From: Planctomycetaceae bacterium
GTDB taxonomy: Bacteria > Planctomycetota > Planctomycetia > Pirellulales > Pirellulaceae
DNA length: 6,090 nucleotides
Reading direction: 5' to 3'
Assembly: GCA_007133715.1 (NCBI GenBank)
Contig: SLMF01000450.1
Span: forward strand, 1 to 6,090
This document shows, piece after piece, positions 1 to 6,090 of the stretch. Under the pieces are notes generated by a model. It was given only the letters and a program-made list of their open reading frames with translations, had not been told where the DNA came from and made no database searches. The translations under genes were made by a program, and so were the position numbers. The number at the start of each line of letters is the position of its first letter. The first letter of the stretch is position 1.

Positions 1-100
1 CACGCGCTACTTTTCGGAAAACAGGGAAACGATTTCAGTAACCGAGTGCATCGGGGGGTAGGCGTCTCGATGCTCGATGTCAGAAAGGGTCGAACACGTC
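1..100 (+). other. leader/spacer upstream of rplL
   Basis: This stretch precedes the rplL start I prefer. In most bacteria rplJ (L10) lies directly upstream. Here two forward frames end at stop codons at 39-41 and 59-61, but neither preceding fragment (12 and 19 codons) looks like the C-terminus of L10. I therefore do not call a partial rplJ; it probably ends beyond the left edge. Small inverted repeats exist (TTTT/AAAA around 11-21, CCGA/TCGG at 42-54) but are too short to call. There is no convincing -35/-10 promoter pair and no U-tract terminator. Confidence 0.5.
84..89 (+). promoter_or_regulatory. weak ribosome-binding site for rplL
   Basis: AAAGGG lies 11 nt before the ATG at 101, which is slightly long spacing for a Shine-Dalgarno element. 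The competing ATG at 77 has only a G-run at 53-58 and an AGG at 60-62, 18 and 14 nt away, which is worse. The site supports the downstream start only weakly. The main argument for that start is protein similarity. Confidence 0.4.
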
Positions 101-508
101 ATGTCCGAAGCAGTTGCCACCAAGGAGTTTACCGCCGCCACACAGCAGCTGGGCGACCAGATCGCCGAGTTGACGTTGAAGCAGGCTAAGGAGTTGAGTG
201 ATTACCTGAAAGAGGAGCACGGCATCGAGCCGGCGTCCGGGGGCGTGGTGCAGATGGCGCCTGCGGACGGGGGTGGCGAAGAGGCGGCTCCCGAGCAGAC
301 CGAATTCGACGTCGTGCTGACCGGTTTTGGCGACAAGAAGCTGAATGTGGTCAAGGTGGTCCGAAGTTTGACGGGCCAGTCTCTGATGGACGCCAAGAAG
401 ACGGTGGAGAGTGCCCCTGCCACCTTGAAAGAGGGCGCCACGAAGGAAGAGGCTGAGAAGATGAAGGCCGAGTTGGAAGAGGCGGGCGGCTCGGTCGAGT
501 TGAAGTAG
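101..508 (+). CDS. rplL: 50S ribosomal protein L7/L12
   Basis: L7/L12 forms the flexible multimeric stalk of the large ribosomal subunit. It binds L10 and recruits and stimulates the translational GTPases EF-Tu, EF-G, IF2 and RF3. The 135-aa product is a little longer than the usual 120-130. Residues 1-50 are the helical N-terminal dimerisation and L10-binding domain (LGDQIAELTLKQAKELSDYL). Residues of roughly 50-72 form a Gly/Ala/Pro-rich hinge. From about 73 (TEFDVVL) to the end is the globular C-terminal domain, ending EEAGGSVELK as in the family. Basic residues equivalent to E. coli K65, K70, R73 and K84 are kept (K80, K85, R88, K99). The usual GLGLKEAK helix start reads GQSLMDAK here (residues 92-99). 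The ATG at 77 would add eight residues (MSERVEHV). I chose 101 because MSEAVA followed by EF resembles planctomycete L7/L12 as I recall it. The gene precedes rpoB, the usual order. Confidence 0.95.
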   Translation: MSEAVATKEFTAATQQLGDQIAELTLKQAKELSDYLKEEHGIEPASGGVVQMAPADGGGEEAAPEQTEFDVVLTGFGDKKLNVVKVVRSLTGQSLMDAKKTVESAPATLKEGATKEEAEKMKAELEEAGGSVELK

Positions 509-547
509 TTCGCGCCACGTTGGAAGTTTTCCTGGTCATCGCGACAG

Positions 548-581
548 GCCACCGTCCGGAGGCGCATGCCCCGGACGGGGC
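548..581 (+). promoter_or_regulatory. strong bulged stem-loop after rplL
   Basis: Reading from the loop outward, 561-563 pairs with 568-570 around a GCAT tetraloop. A560 is bulged. CCGTCCGG (552-559) pairs perfectly with CCGGACGG (571-578). A551 is bulged, and 548-550 pairs with 579-581. This makes 14 Watson-Crick pairs, 13 of them G-C, interrupted only by two unpaired As on the 5' arm. It starts 40 nt after the rplL stop. The downstream sequence (AGGTAAGGGACGCTTGATTT) has no U-tract, so it is not a canonical intrinsic terminator. An attenuator, pause, RNase-processing or mRNA 3'-end stabilising element is possible. Confidence 0.65.
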
Positions 582-635
582 AGGTAAGGGACGCTTGATT
601 TCCAATCGTATGAGTTCAAGCGGTTTTTCGCGTCT

Positions 636-663
636 CGCGCACGTTCCCAGGGGAAGGTGCGCG
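636..663 (+). promoter_or_regulatory. stem-loop in rplL-rpoB spacer
   Basis: CGCGCAC (636-642) pairs perfectly with GTGCGCG (657-663). After a single G-G mismatch (643/656), TTCC (644-647) pairs with GGAA (652-655) around the tetraloop CAGG. The total is 11 pairs. The structure would bury the GTG at 657 and the purine-rich AGGGGAAG directly before it, so that GTG is an unlikely start for rpoB. Confidence 0.55.
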
Positions 664-674
664 CCTGCTGGTTC

Positions 675-689
675 TCGCCCTTGGGGCGA
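675..689 (+). promoter_or_regulatory. short GC-rich hairpin in rplL-rpoB spacer
   Basis: TCGCCC (675-680) pairs with GGGCGA (684-689) around a three-base loop, TTG. Six pairs with a minimal loop are plausible in RNA. Alone this would be unremarkable in GC-rich DNA, and it matters mainly as one of a series. Confidence 0.35.
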
Positions 690-696
690 CTCCTTA

Positions 697-719
697 CTGC
701 GCCGGCGGTCTGCGCCGGC
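697..719 (+). repeat. 10-nt direct repeat with self-complementary core
   Basis: CTGCGCCGGC occurs at 697-706 and again at 710-719, separated by GGT. The core GCCGGC is its own reverse complement, so 701-706 can pair with 714-719 (six G-C pairs, seven-base loop). It ends 33 nt before the rpoB ATG and is followed by CAGCTTCGGTTTCTACT-type sequence with only a short T-run. It could be a small tandem duplication, a last stem before the rpoB ribosome-binding site, or a chance product of composition. Confidence 0.4.
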
Positions 720-738
720 AGCTTCGGTTTCTACTCAC

Positions 739-742
739 GGAG
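739..742 (+). promoter_or_regulatory. ribosome-binding site for rpoB
   Basis: GGAG sits 10 nt before the ATG at 753. It favours 753 over the in-frame GTG at 657, whose purine stretch is too close and lies in a potential hairpin. Confidence 0.6.
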
Positions 743-752
743 CACATACTTT

Positions 753-3700
753 ATGCCCACCCCCGTTGAACGACGTCTACGGCCCCGCGAAGTCCGTCAG
801 TTTGGTACCGGCCGTGAAGGGCCGTTCGTACCCGACCTGACGGCCATTCAAACCGCCAGTTATGCGGCTTTTCTCCAGGAATCGGCGCCGCCGCGCGAGC
901 GCCAGGATGCCGGTTTGGAGGCGGTCCTGCGCGAGATCTTCCCGGTCGAAAGTTATGACAAGCAGATCAAATTGGAGTACCTCCGGTACGAGCTGGGCAA
1001 GCCGCGTTACACGCCGGACGAGTGCCGCCAGTTGCGGATGACCTATGGCCGGCCTTTCCGGGTCTGGTTGCGGTTGACCAAAGAGCAGCCGCTGGAAGAG
1101 GAAGTTTACCTGGGCGATCTGCCGATTATGCTGGGCGGGGGCGAGTTCATCATCAACGGGGCCGAACGCGTGGTGGTGAGCCAGTTGCACCGCAGTCCCG
1201 GGGTCGACTTCGTGATGGAATTCGAGGGCACGTCGGATCGTCGTTTGCCCAGCTGCCGCGTGATACCGGAGCGGGGCAGTTGGATCGAGATCAACGTGAC
1301 CAAGAAGGAATCGATGGCGGTCCGCATCGACCAGAGTGGCAAATTCTCTGCGATGACCCTGTTGCGGGCGATGAGTCCGGAGTTCAGCACGGACGCCCAG
1401 ATCTTGCGGGCCTTTTTCGAGACTCGCCAGGTCGCGACGACCGATGGGCAGTGTGTCAGTCACATCGAGGGCTGCATCGCAATCGACGACGTGGTTTACC
1501 CGGCCGACAGCGCGCAGCCCGGTGAGATTCTGGTCGAGGCCGGTCAGAAGATCACGCGGAGTGTGGCCGAACTGATCTGCACGTCGGGAGTTCCCGAGAT
1601 CGAGGTATCCGACACTCCCAAGACGCTGTTGATCCCCAACAGTTTGGCCGAGGACGCGACGGGCAGTCACGAAGAGGCCCTGCTGCGGATCTATCAGCGG
1701 CTGCGGCCGGGCAACCCGCCGCAGTTGGAGAAGGCCCGCACCCTGTTCCAGGAGAAGTTCTTCGATGTCAACCGTTACCGGTTGGGCCGCGTCGGTCGTT
1801 TCCGGATCAACCGCAAATTGCAGCGGGACGTCCCGGAGACCGAGCAGACGCTCGGCGTGGAGGACCTGATCGCCTCGATCCGATACATGATCCAACTGCA
1901 CACCAACGAGCAAGGTGCTGAGGTTGACGATATCGATCATCTGGGCAATCGGCGGTTGCGGACGATCGACGAGTTGGCCAGTGACGAGTTACGGAAGGGC
2001 TTTTTGAAGCTGCGTCGCACGGTGCAGGAGCGGATGAGTCTGAAGGACGCCGAGGACATGACGCCGCGGAGTCTGATCAATCCCAAGAGTGTTTCGGCGG
2101 CGATCGAGTATTTCTTCGGGCGGGGCGAGCTGTCCCAGGTGGTTGATCAGACGAACCCGCTGTCCCAACTGACGCACGAGCGGCGTCTGTCGGCCTTGGG
2201 CCCTGGCGGTCTCAACCGCAAGCGAGCCGGTTTCGAAGTCCGGGACGTGCACATTTCGCACTACGGCCGCATTTGTCCCATCGAGACGCCGGAAGGCACC
2301 AACATCGGTCTGATCTCCAGTCTGGCGATCTACGCCGGGGTGGATGATTACGGATTTCTGGTCACTCCCTACCGGATTGTCAGCGAGGGCAATTTAACCG
2401 AGGAGATCGTCTGGCTGCGGGCGGACCAGGAGGGGGATGCCTATGTCGCCCCTGCGGACAGCGAAGTCGAGGGTGGCAAGTTGGTCGGGGGGGCCAATAT
2501 GATCGCCCGGCACCGCGCAGACTTCGAGATTGTCCAACCCGAGCAGGTGAACTACATGGACGTAGCCCCCAGCCAAATGGTCGGGGTTTCGGCCGGTCTG
2601 ATCCCGTTCTTGGAACACGACGACGCCAACCGTGCGTTGATGGGCTCGAACATGCAGCGGCAGGCGGTACCGCTGTTGATCACGGAACCGCCGATCGTGG
2701 CCACCGGCATGGAACGCTACGTGGCGTGCAACAGCAGCATGGTCATCCGGGCGCGGCGGGCGGGCGAAGTCACTTTTGTCGACGCTTCGCGGATCGAGGT
2801 GGGCAGCGACGTATATCACTTGAAAAAGTATCGCGGGCTGAACGAGCGGACCTGCCTGAACCAGAAGCCGGTGATCCAGTTGGGCGAGCAGGTGGAAGCC
2901 GGGCAGGTGCTGGCCGATGGAGCAGCCACCTTCCAGGGCGAATTGGCCTTGGGTCGCAACGTGGTGGTGGGCTTCATGTCCTTCGACGGCTTCAACTTCG
3001 AAGATGCCATCATCATCAGCGAGGAGCTGGTCAAGAACGACGTCTACACTTCGATCCATATCGAGGAGTTTGATGTCGAGATCCGCGAGACCAAGCTGGG
3101 GCGGGAGGAATTCACGCGAGACATCCCCAACGTCAGCGAAAAGGCGTTGCGGAATCTGGACGAAAACGGGATTGTCCGGGTCGGCACGCGGGTCAAGCCG
3201 GGCGACATTCTGGTCGGCAAGGTATCGCCGAAATCGAAGACCGAGTTGACGCCGGAAGAGAAACTGCTGCACGCCATCTTTGGGCGGGCTGGCGAGGACG
3301 TGAAGAACGACTCGTTGGAAGCCTCCTCGGGTGTCGAAGGCATCGTGATCGACACGCAGAAGTTCTCGCGGCGGATGAGTCTGACGGAAGAGGAGCGGCG
3401 CGAGTTCGAGAAGGAGTTGAAGCAGGCGGAGAGCGAGGGCAATGAAGTCATCGCCCGCACCTTCGGGTTCCTGGTCGAACAGCTGGAGACGGAACTGGGG
3501 CGGGTGCTGACCGACGAGGACGGCACGCCGCTGGTCCGGGACCAGGATCCCAAGTTTGTGGCGGAGAAATCCCAGAACTTCCGCCTGGACACCTTGCTGG
3601 AAACGGTGGCCGACCAGGAGCAGGCCGACCGTCTGCGAGAGATCCACCGAGCCCATTGGCTGAACGTCGAGCGGGCGCAGGACGATCGCGATCGGCGGTT

Positions 3701-4475
3701 GAACAGCATGAAGCGGGGCGACGAGCTGCGCAGTGGCGTGCTGCAGATGGTCAAGGTCTACATCGCCGCCAAACGCGTGATCTCGGTGGGCGACAAAATG
3801 GCGGGGCGGCACGGGAACAAGGGCGTGATTGCCAAGATCCTGCCGGTCGAGGACATGCCCTACCTGCCGGACGGGACCCCGCTGCAGATCATGCTGAACC
3901 CGCTGGGGGTACCCAGCCGGATGAACGTGGGGCAGATCCTCGAGACCCACTTGGGCTGGGCCGGGGCGGCGCTGGGGTTCCAGGCGGTCACGCCGGTGTT
4001 TGACGGGGCCAGCGAGGCGGACATCAATCAAGCCTTGGAAGAGGCCGGTTTGCCGCGGCATGGCAAGGTCCGTTTGTACGACGGGCGGACCGGTGAACCC
4101 TTCTCCCAGGAGACCACCGTCGGCTACATCTACATGCTGAAACTGCACCACTTGGTGGATGACAAGGTCCATGCCCGCAGCACCGGACCTTACTCGCTGA
4201 TCACCCAGCAGCCGCTCGGGGGCAAAGCCCGCTTTGGCGGTCAGCGGTTTGGCGAGATGGAGGTTTGGGCGCTGGAGGCCTACGGGGCCGCCTTTATTCT
4301 GCAGGAACTCTTGACGGTCAAGAGCGACGACGTGGAAGGGCGTACGAAAATCTACGAGTCCATGGTCAAGGGCGAAAACACGCTGGAAGCTGGCACACCC
4401 GCCAGTTTCGACGTGCTGACCAACGAGATCCGGGGCTTGGCATTAAACATGCAACTGGAGAAACGCCGCCTGTAA
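753..4475 (+). CDS. rpoB: DNA-directed RNA polymerase subunit beta
   Basis: This is the beta subunit of RNA polymerase, which with beta' forms the catalytic centre and the rifampicin pocket. The product is 1240 aa (E. coli 1342). Landmarks in order: IINGAERVVVSQLHRSPG in the protrusion (133-150); the rifampicin region (456-482) with ELSQVVDQTNPLSQLTHERR; GPGGLNRKRAGFEVRD and CPIETPEGTNIGLI (483-521); GFNFED with E750/D751, matching E. coli E813/D814; GDKMAGRHGNKG (1013-1024), whose K1015 and K1023 match active-site K1065 and K1073; LNPLGVPSRMN; HARSTGPYS; and the C-terminal clamp-binding GGQRFGEMEVWALEAYGAA. A charged, probably helical segment at about 871-988 sits where E. coli has insertion beta-i9/SI2, while the region matching beta-i4/SI1 is shorter than in E. 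coli, which probably explains much of the length difference. The frame stays open upstream to a GTG at 657, but those 32 residues do not resemble RpoB. The ATG at 753 gives MPTPVERRLRP and has a ribosome-binding site. rpoC follows after 55 nt, presumably co-transcribed. Confidence 0.98.
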   Translation: MPTPVERRLRPREVRQFGTGREGPFVPDLTAIQTASYAAFLQESAPPRERQDAGLEAVLREIFPVESYDKQIKLEYLRYELGKPRYTPDECRQLRMTYGRPFRVWLRLTKEQPLEEEVYLGDLPIMLGGGEFIINGAERVVVSQLHRSPGVDFVMEFEGTSDRRLPSCRVIPERGSWIEINVTKKESMAVRIDQSGKFSAMTLLRAMSPEFSTDAQILRAFFETRQVATTDGQCVSHIEGCIAIDDVVYPADSAQPGEILVEAGQKITRSVAELICTSGVPEIEVSDTPKTLLIPNSLAEDATGSHEEALLRIYQRLRPGNPPQLEKARTLFQEKFFDVNRYRLGRVGRFRINRKLQRDVPETEQTLGVEDLIASIRYMIQLHTNEQGAEVDDIDHLGNRRLRTIDELASDELRKGFLKLRRTVQERMSLKDAEDMTPRSLINPKSVSAAIEYFFGRGELSQVVDQTNPLSQLTHERRLSALGPGGLNRKRAGFEVRDVHISHYGRICPIETPEGTNIGLISSLAIYAGVDDYGFLVTPYRIVSEGNLTEEIVWLRADQEGDAYVAPADSEVEGGKLVGGANMIARHRADFEIVQPEQVNYMDVAPSQMVGVSAGLIPFLEHDDANRALMGSNMQRQAVPLLITEPPIVATGMERYVACNSSMVIRARRAGEVTFVDASRIEVGSDVYHLKKYRGLNERTCLNQKPVIQLGEQVEAGQVLADGAATFQGELALGRNVVVGFMSFDGFNFEDAIIISEELVKNDVYTSIHIEEFDVEIRETKLGREEFTRDIPNVSEKALRNLDENGIVRVGTRVKPGDILVGKVSPKSKTELTPEEKLLHAIFGRAGEDVKNDSLEASSGVEGIVIDTQKFSRRMSLTEEERREFEKELKQAESEGNEVIARTFGFLVEQLETELGRVLTDEDGTPLVRDQDPKFVAEKSQNFRLDTLLETVADQEQADRLREIHRAHWLNVERAQDDRDRRLNSMKRGDELRSGVLQMVKVYIAAKRVISVGDKMAGRHGNKGVIAKILPVEDMPYLPDGTPLQIMLNPLGVPSRMNVGQILETHLGWAGAALGFQAVTPVFDGASEADINQALEEAGLPRHGKVRLYDGRTGEPFSQETTVGYIYMLKLHHLVDDKVHARSTGPYSLITQQPLGGKARFGGQRFGEMEVWALEAYGAAFILQELLTVKSDDVEGRTKIYESMVKGENTLEAGTPASFDVLTNEIRGLALNMQLEKRRL
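2118..2198 (+). other. rifampicin-resistance-determining region of rpoB
   Basis: Codons 456-482 align without gaps to E. coli RpoB 507-533 (offset 51). The main drug-contact positions are wild type: Q462 (Q513), D465 (D516), H475 (H526), R478 (R529) and S480 (S531). The flanking positions matching R540, P564, N568 and I572 are also conserved (R489, P513, N517, I521). Differences from E. coli are V463 for F514, V464 for M515, T467 for N518, E476 for K527, and changes at 508-510. The classic resistance substitutions are absent. Sensitivity of the enzyme is inferred, and uncertain because F514 also lines the pocket. Confidence 0.8.
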
Positions 4476-4516
4476 AACGGTGCCGCACGCGGGATCCTCT
4501 CCGTATCACTCTCAAC

Positions 4517-4521
4517 AGGAG
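4517..4521 (+). promoter_or_regulatory. ribosome-binding site for rpoC
   Basis: AGGAG lies 9 nt before the ATG at 4531. It is the best Shine-Dalgarno match in the window and fixes the rpoC start. The rest of the 55-nt rpoB-rpoC spacer shows no convincing promoter or terminator, consistent with translation of both genes from one mRNA. Confidence 0.8.
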
Positions 4522-4530
4522 CACGGGCAT

Positions 4531-6090
4531 ATGAACCTTGGTGAAAGCTCGTATGATCGCATTAACGATTACGCGTCCGTCAAGATCAGTCTAGCGCGGC
4601 CCCACGATATCCGCAGCTGGTCATTTGGCGAAGTCAAAAAGCCCGAGACCATCAATTACCGCACTTACCGCCCGGAGAAGGACGGTTTGTTCTGTGAGCG
4701 CATCTTCGGTCCCGAGAAGGACTGGGAGTGCGCCTGCGGCAAGTATCGGGGCATGAAGTACAAGGGCATGATCTGCGACCGTTGCGGGGTCAAGGTCACC
4801 CACTCCCGCGTCCGCCGCAAACGCATGGGCCATATCGAACTGGCCGCCCCGATCGTCCACATCTGGTTCTTCAAAGCCATGCCCAGCCGGCTGGGAAACC
4901 TGCTGGACATGAAGACCACCAGTCTGGAAAAGATCGTTTACTTCCAAGACTATCTGGTCATCGACCCGGGGACCACCGAGTTGGAGCCGCGCCAACTGCT
5001 GACGGAGGAAGAATTCCGGGCCGCTCGCGAGAAATGGGGCGAAGGCTCCTTCGAGGCCGACATGGGGGCCGAGGCGATTCGCAAATTGCTGATGAACTTG
5101 GATTTGGTCAAGCTCTCCGACCAACTGCGGGTCGAGCTGATCGAGACCAATTCCAAGCAGAAGAAGAAGGACCTGATCAACCGGCTGAAAATTGTCGAGG
5201 CCATTCGCGACAGTGACAACAAGCCCGAGTGGATGGTGTTGGACGTGATCCCCGTGATCCCGCCCGACCTCCGCCCGCTGGTGCTGCTGGATTCCGGCAA
5301 TTTTGCCACCAGCGATTTGAACGACCTGTACCGCCGCATCATCAACCGCAACAACCGGCTCCGCAAACTGGTCGATTTGAACGCGCCCGAGGTCATCATC
5401 CGCAACGAAAAACGGATGCTGCAGCAATCGGTGGATGCGTTGTTCGACAACAACCGCTGCAAGCGCCCGGTGTTGGGCAGCAGCAACCGGCCGCTGAAAT
5501 CGCTGACCGACATGATCAAGGGCAAGCAGGGTCGTTTCCGGGAGAACCTGCTGGGCAAACGCGTGGATTATTCGGCCCGCAGCGTGATCGTCGTCGGGCC
5601 GCGATTGCAACTGCACCAGTGCGGTCTGCCCAAGAAGATCGCGTTGGAGCTGTATCAGCCCTTCATCATTCGCAAGCTCAAGGAGTTGGGGCATGCGGAC
5701 ACGATCAAGAGTGCCAAGAAGATGCTGGAGCGCAAGGACGAGGAGGTTTGGGATATTCTGGAATCGGTGATCCAGAACCATCCCGTGCTCTTGAATCGCG
5801 CGCCCACCCTGCACCGCATGGGCATCCAAGCTTTCGAGCCGGTCCTGGTGGAGGGCAACGCGATCCATCTGCACCCGCTGGTCTGCCGCGGCTTCAACGC
5901 CGACTTTGACGGTGACCAGATGGCCGTGCATCTGCCGCTGTCGATCGAGGCGCAGGTCGAGGCCCACACGTTGATGATGTCCACCAACAACATCTTCAGT
6001 CCGGCCAATGGCAAGCCGATCATGAGTCCCTCGCAGGACATCGTGATGGGCTGCTACTTCATGACCAAGGAACTGCCCAACCGGCGGGGC
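4531..6090 (+). CDS. rpoC: DNA-directed RNA polymerase subunit beta' (5' part)
   Basis: This is the beta' subunit, the larger half of the RNA polymerase active-centre cleft. The window contains 520 codons, open to the right edge. Bacterial beta' is usually about 1200-1450 aa, so over half is missing; this is a window edge, not a truncation. Visible landmarks: the N-terminal zinc site C67-x-C69 and C82-x2-C85 with GKYRGMKYKGMICDRCG between and around, same spacing as E. coli C70/C72/C85/C88; FATSDLNDLYRRIINRNNRL (258-277), the lid and the start of the sigma-binding clamp coiled coil; RFRENLLGKRVDYSARSVI (335-353), switch-2 region; NRAPTLHRMG (422-431), with R423 matching the NTP-sensing R425; and NADFDGDQMAVH (456-467), whose D458, D460 and D462 chelate the catalytic magnesium. 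The first residues, MNLGESSYDRINDYASVKISLA, look planctomycete-like. Just before the conserved lid motif, N257 replaces E. coli R259. All key catalytic residues in the visible part are intact. Confidence 0.98.
   Translation, partial: MNLGESSYDRINDYASVKISLARPHDIRSWSFGEVKKPETINYRTYRPEKDGLFCERIFGPEKDWECACGKYRGMKYKGMICDRCGVKVTHSRVRRKRMGHIELAAPIVHIWFFKAMPSRLGNLLDMKTTSLEKIVYFQDYLVIDPGTTELEPRQLLTEEEFRAAREKWGEGSFEADMGAEAIRKLLMNLDLVKLSDQLRVELIETNSKQKKKDLINRLKIVEAIRDSDNKPEWMVLDVIPVIPPDLRPLVLLDSGNFATSDLNDLYRRIINRNNRLRKLVDLNAPEVIIRNEKRMLQQSVDALFDNNRCKRPVLGSSNRPLKSLTDMIKGKQGRFRENLLGKRVDYSARSVIVVGPRLQLHQCGLPKKIALELYQPFIIRKLKELGHADTIKSAKKMLERKDEEVWDILESVIQNHPVLLNRAPTLHRMGIQAFEPVLVEGNAIHLHPLVCRGFNADFDGDQMAVHLPLSIEAQVEAHTLMMSTNNIFSPANGKPIMSPSQDIVMGCYFMTKELPNRRG

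Larger units (their letters stand above)
509..752 (+). promoter_or_regulatory. structured rplL-rpoB intercistronic spacer
   Basis: This 244-nt gap between the rplL stop and the rpoB start holds no gene I can support. It contains four inverted repeats in series (548-581, 636-663, 675-689, 701-719), described separately, and a 10-nt direct repeat. In E. coli the same intergenic position carries a partial transcription terminator and an RNase III processing site that lower rpoBC expression relative to the ribosomal protein genes. By position and structure this spacer could do the same, which is inference. No clear sigma-70-type promoter pair was found, and no stem is followed by a real run of T. 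Confidence 0.6.

Noticed and set aside
77..100. Upstream ATG of rplL adding eight residues
   Set aside because: The added MSERVEHV is not typical of the family, the spacing from any Shine-Dalgarno-like sequence is poor, and the second ATG gives a family-like start. The call is not certain.
202..605. Two minus-strand open frames opposite rplL and the following spacer
   Set aside because: Both overlap rplL antisense, and their Ser/Pro/Arg-rich translations resemble no protein family I know.
595..620. Possible promoter beginning TTGATT at 595
   Set aside because: No -10-like hexamer lies 16-18 nt downstream, so a promoter for rpoB in the spacer is not supported.
520..840. 106-codon forward frame starting with TTG in the rplL-rpoB spacer and running 88 nt into rpoB
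   Set aside because: It has no good ribosome-binding site and no recognisable protein motif, it overlaps rpoB in another frame, and it covers hairpin-forming sequence. It could only be revived by conservation in relatives.
777..1940. 387-codon open frame on the minus strand opposite the 5' half of rpoB
   Set aside because: It is antisense to rpoB, with no domain recognised, and has the same compositional cause as the other reverse frames.
2394..4172. 592-codon open frame on the minus strand opposite rpoB
   Set aside because: It lies wholly within the unmistakable rpoB gene. Its product is rich in His, Asp, Gln and Leu with no recognisable domain, as expected when a GC-rich gene is read in reverse. 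No ribosome-binding site or promoter supports it.
4476..4530. Possible terminator or promoter between rpoB and rpoC
   Set aside because: Only four-base inverted repeats with large loops are present, with no T-run and no promoter pair. The gap looks like an ordinary intra-operon spacer.
4621..5967. 448-codon open frame on the minus strand opposite rpoC
   Set aside because: It is fully antisense to conserved rpoC and shows the same low-information composition (repeated VDQ/VQ/LDQ). It is explained by rpoC codon usage.

Overview
The window is a piece of the conserved bacterial ribosomal-protein/RNA-polymerase cluster, all on the + strand. It holds rplL (ribosomal protein L7/L12, complete), a 244-nt spacer rich in potential stem-loops, rpoB (RNA polymerase beta, complete, 1240 aa), a 55-nt spacer, and the first 520 codons of rpoC (beta'), which runs off the right edge. 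The DNA is GC-rich, roughly 60 % by eye. The wording of the proteins suggests Planctomycetota, probably Pirellulales-like: an L7/L12 that starts MSEAVAxxEF and lacks the E. coli N-terminus, an RpoB N-terminus with FGTG followed by VPDLTxIQ, and an RpoC opening with SSYDRINDYASVKISLA and DSGNFATSDLNDL. This assignment rests on remembered family sequence, not on a search.

Region by region: 1-100 is the leader in front of rplL. The end of the expected upstream rplJ cannot be recognised in it. 101-508 is rplL. 509-752 contains no gene I can support, but has at least four inverted repeats: a strong 14-bp hairpin with two bulged As at 548-581, then stems at 636-663, 675-689 and 701-719, the last overlapping a 10-nt direct repeat. 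753-4475 is rpoB. 4476-4530 is a short spacer with a good ribosome-binding site. 4531-6090 is the 5' part of rpoC.

The genes act together in expression of the genome. L7/L12 recruits translation factors to the ribosome, and beta and beta' form the RNA polymerase active centre. In Escherichia coli the rplL-rpoB spacer carries a partial terminator and an RNase III site that set polymerase synthesis below ribosomal-protein synthesis. The structured spacer here is in the equivalent position, so a similar role is a reasonable inference.

I found no mobile element, CRISPR array, RNA gene, defence gene or other undescribed system. The long open frames on the minus strand lie entirely opposite rpoB and rpoC and are best explained as compositional shadows. 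The most interesting part of the window is the structured rplL-rpoB spacer.
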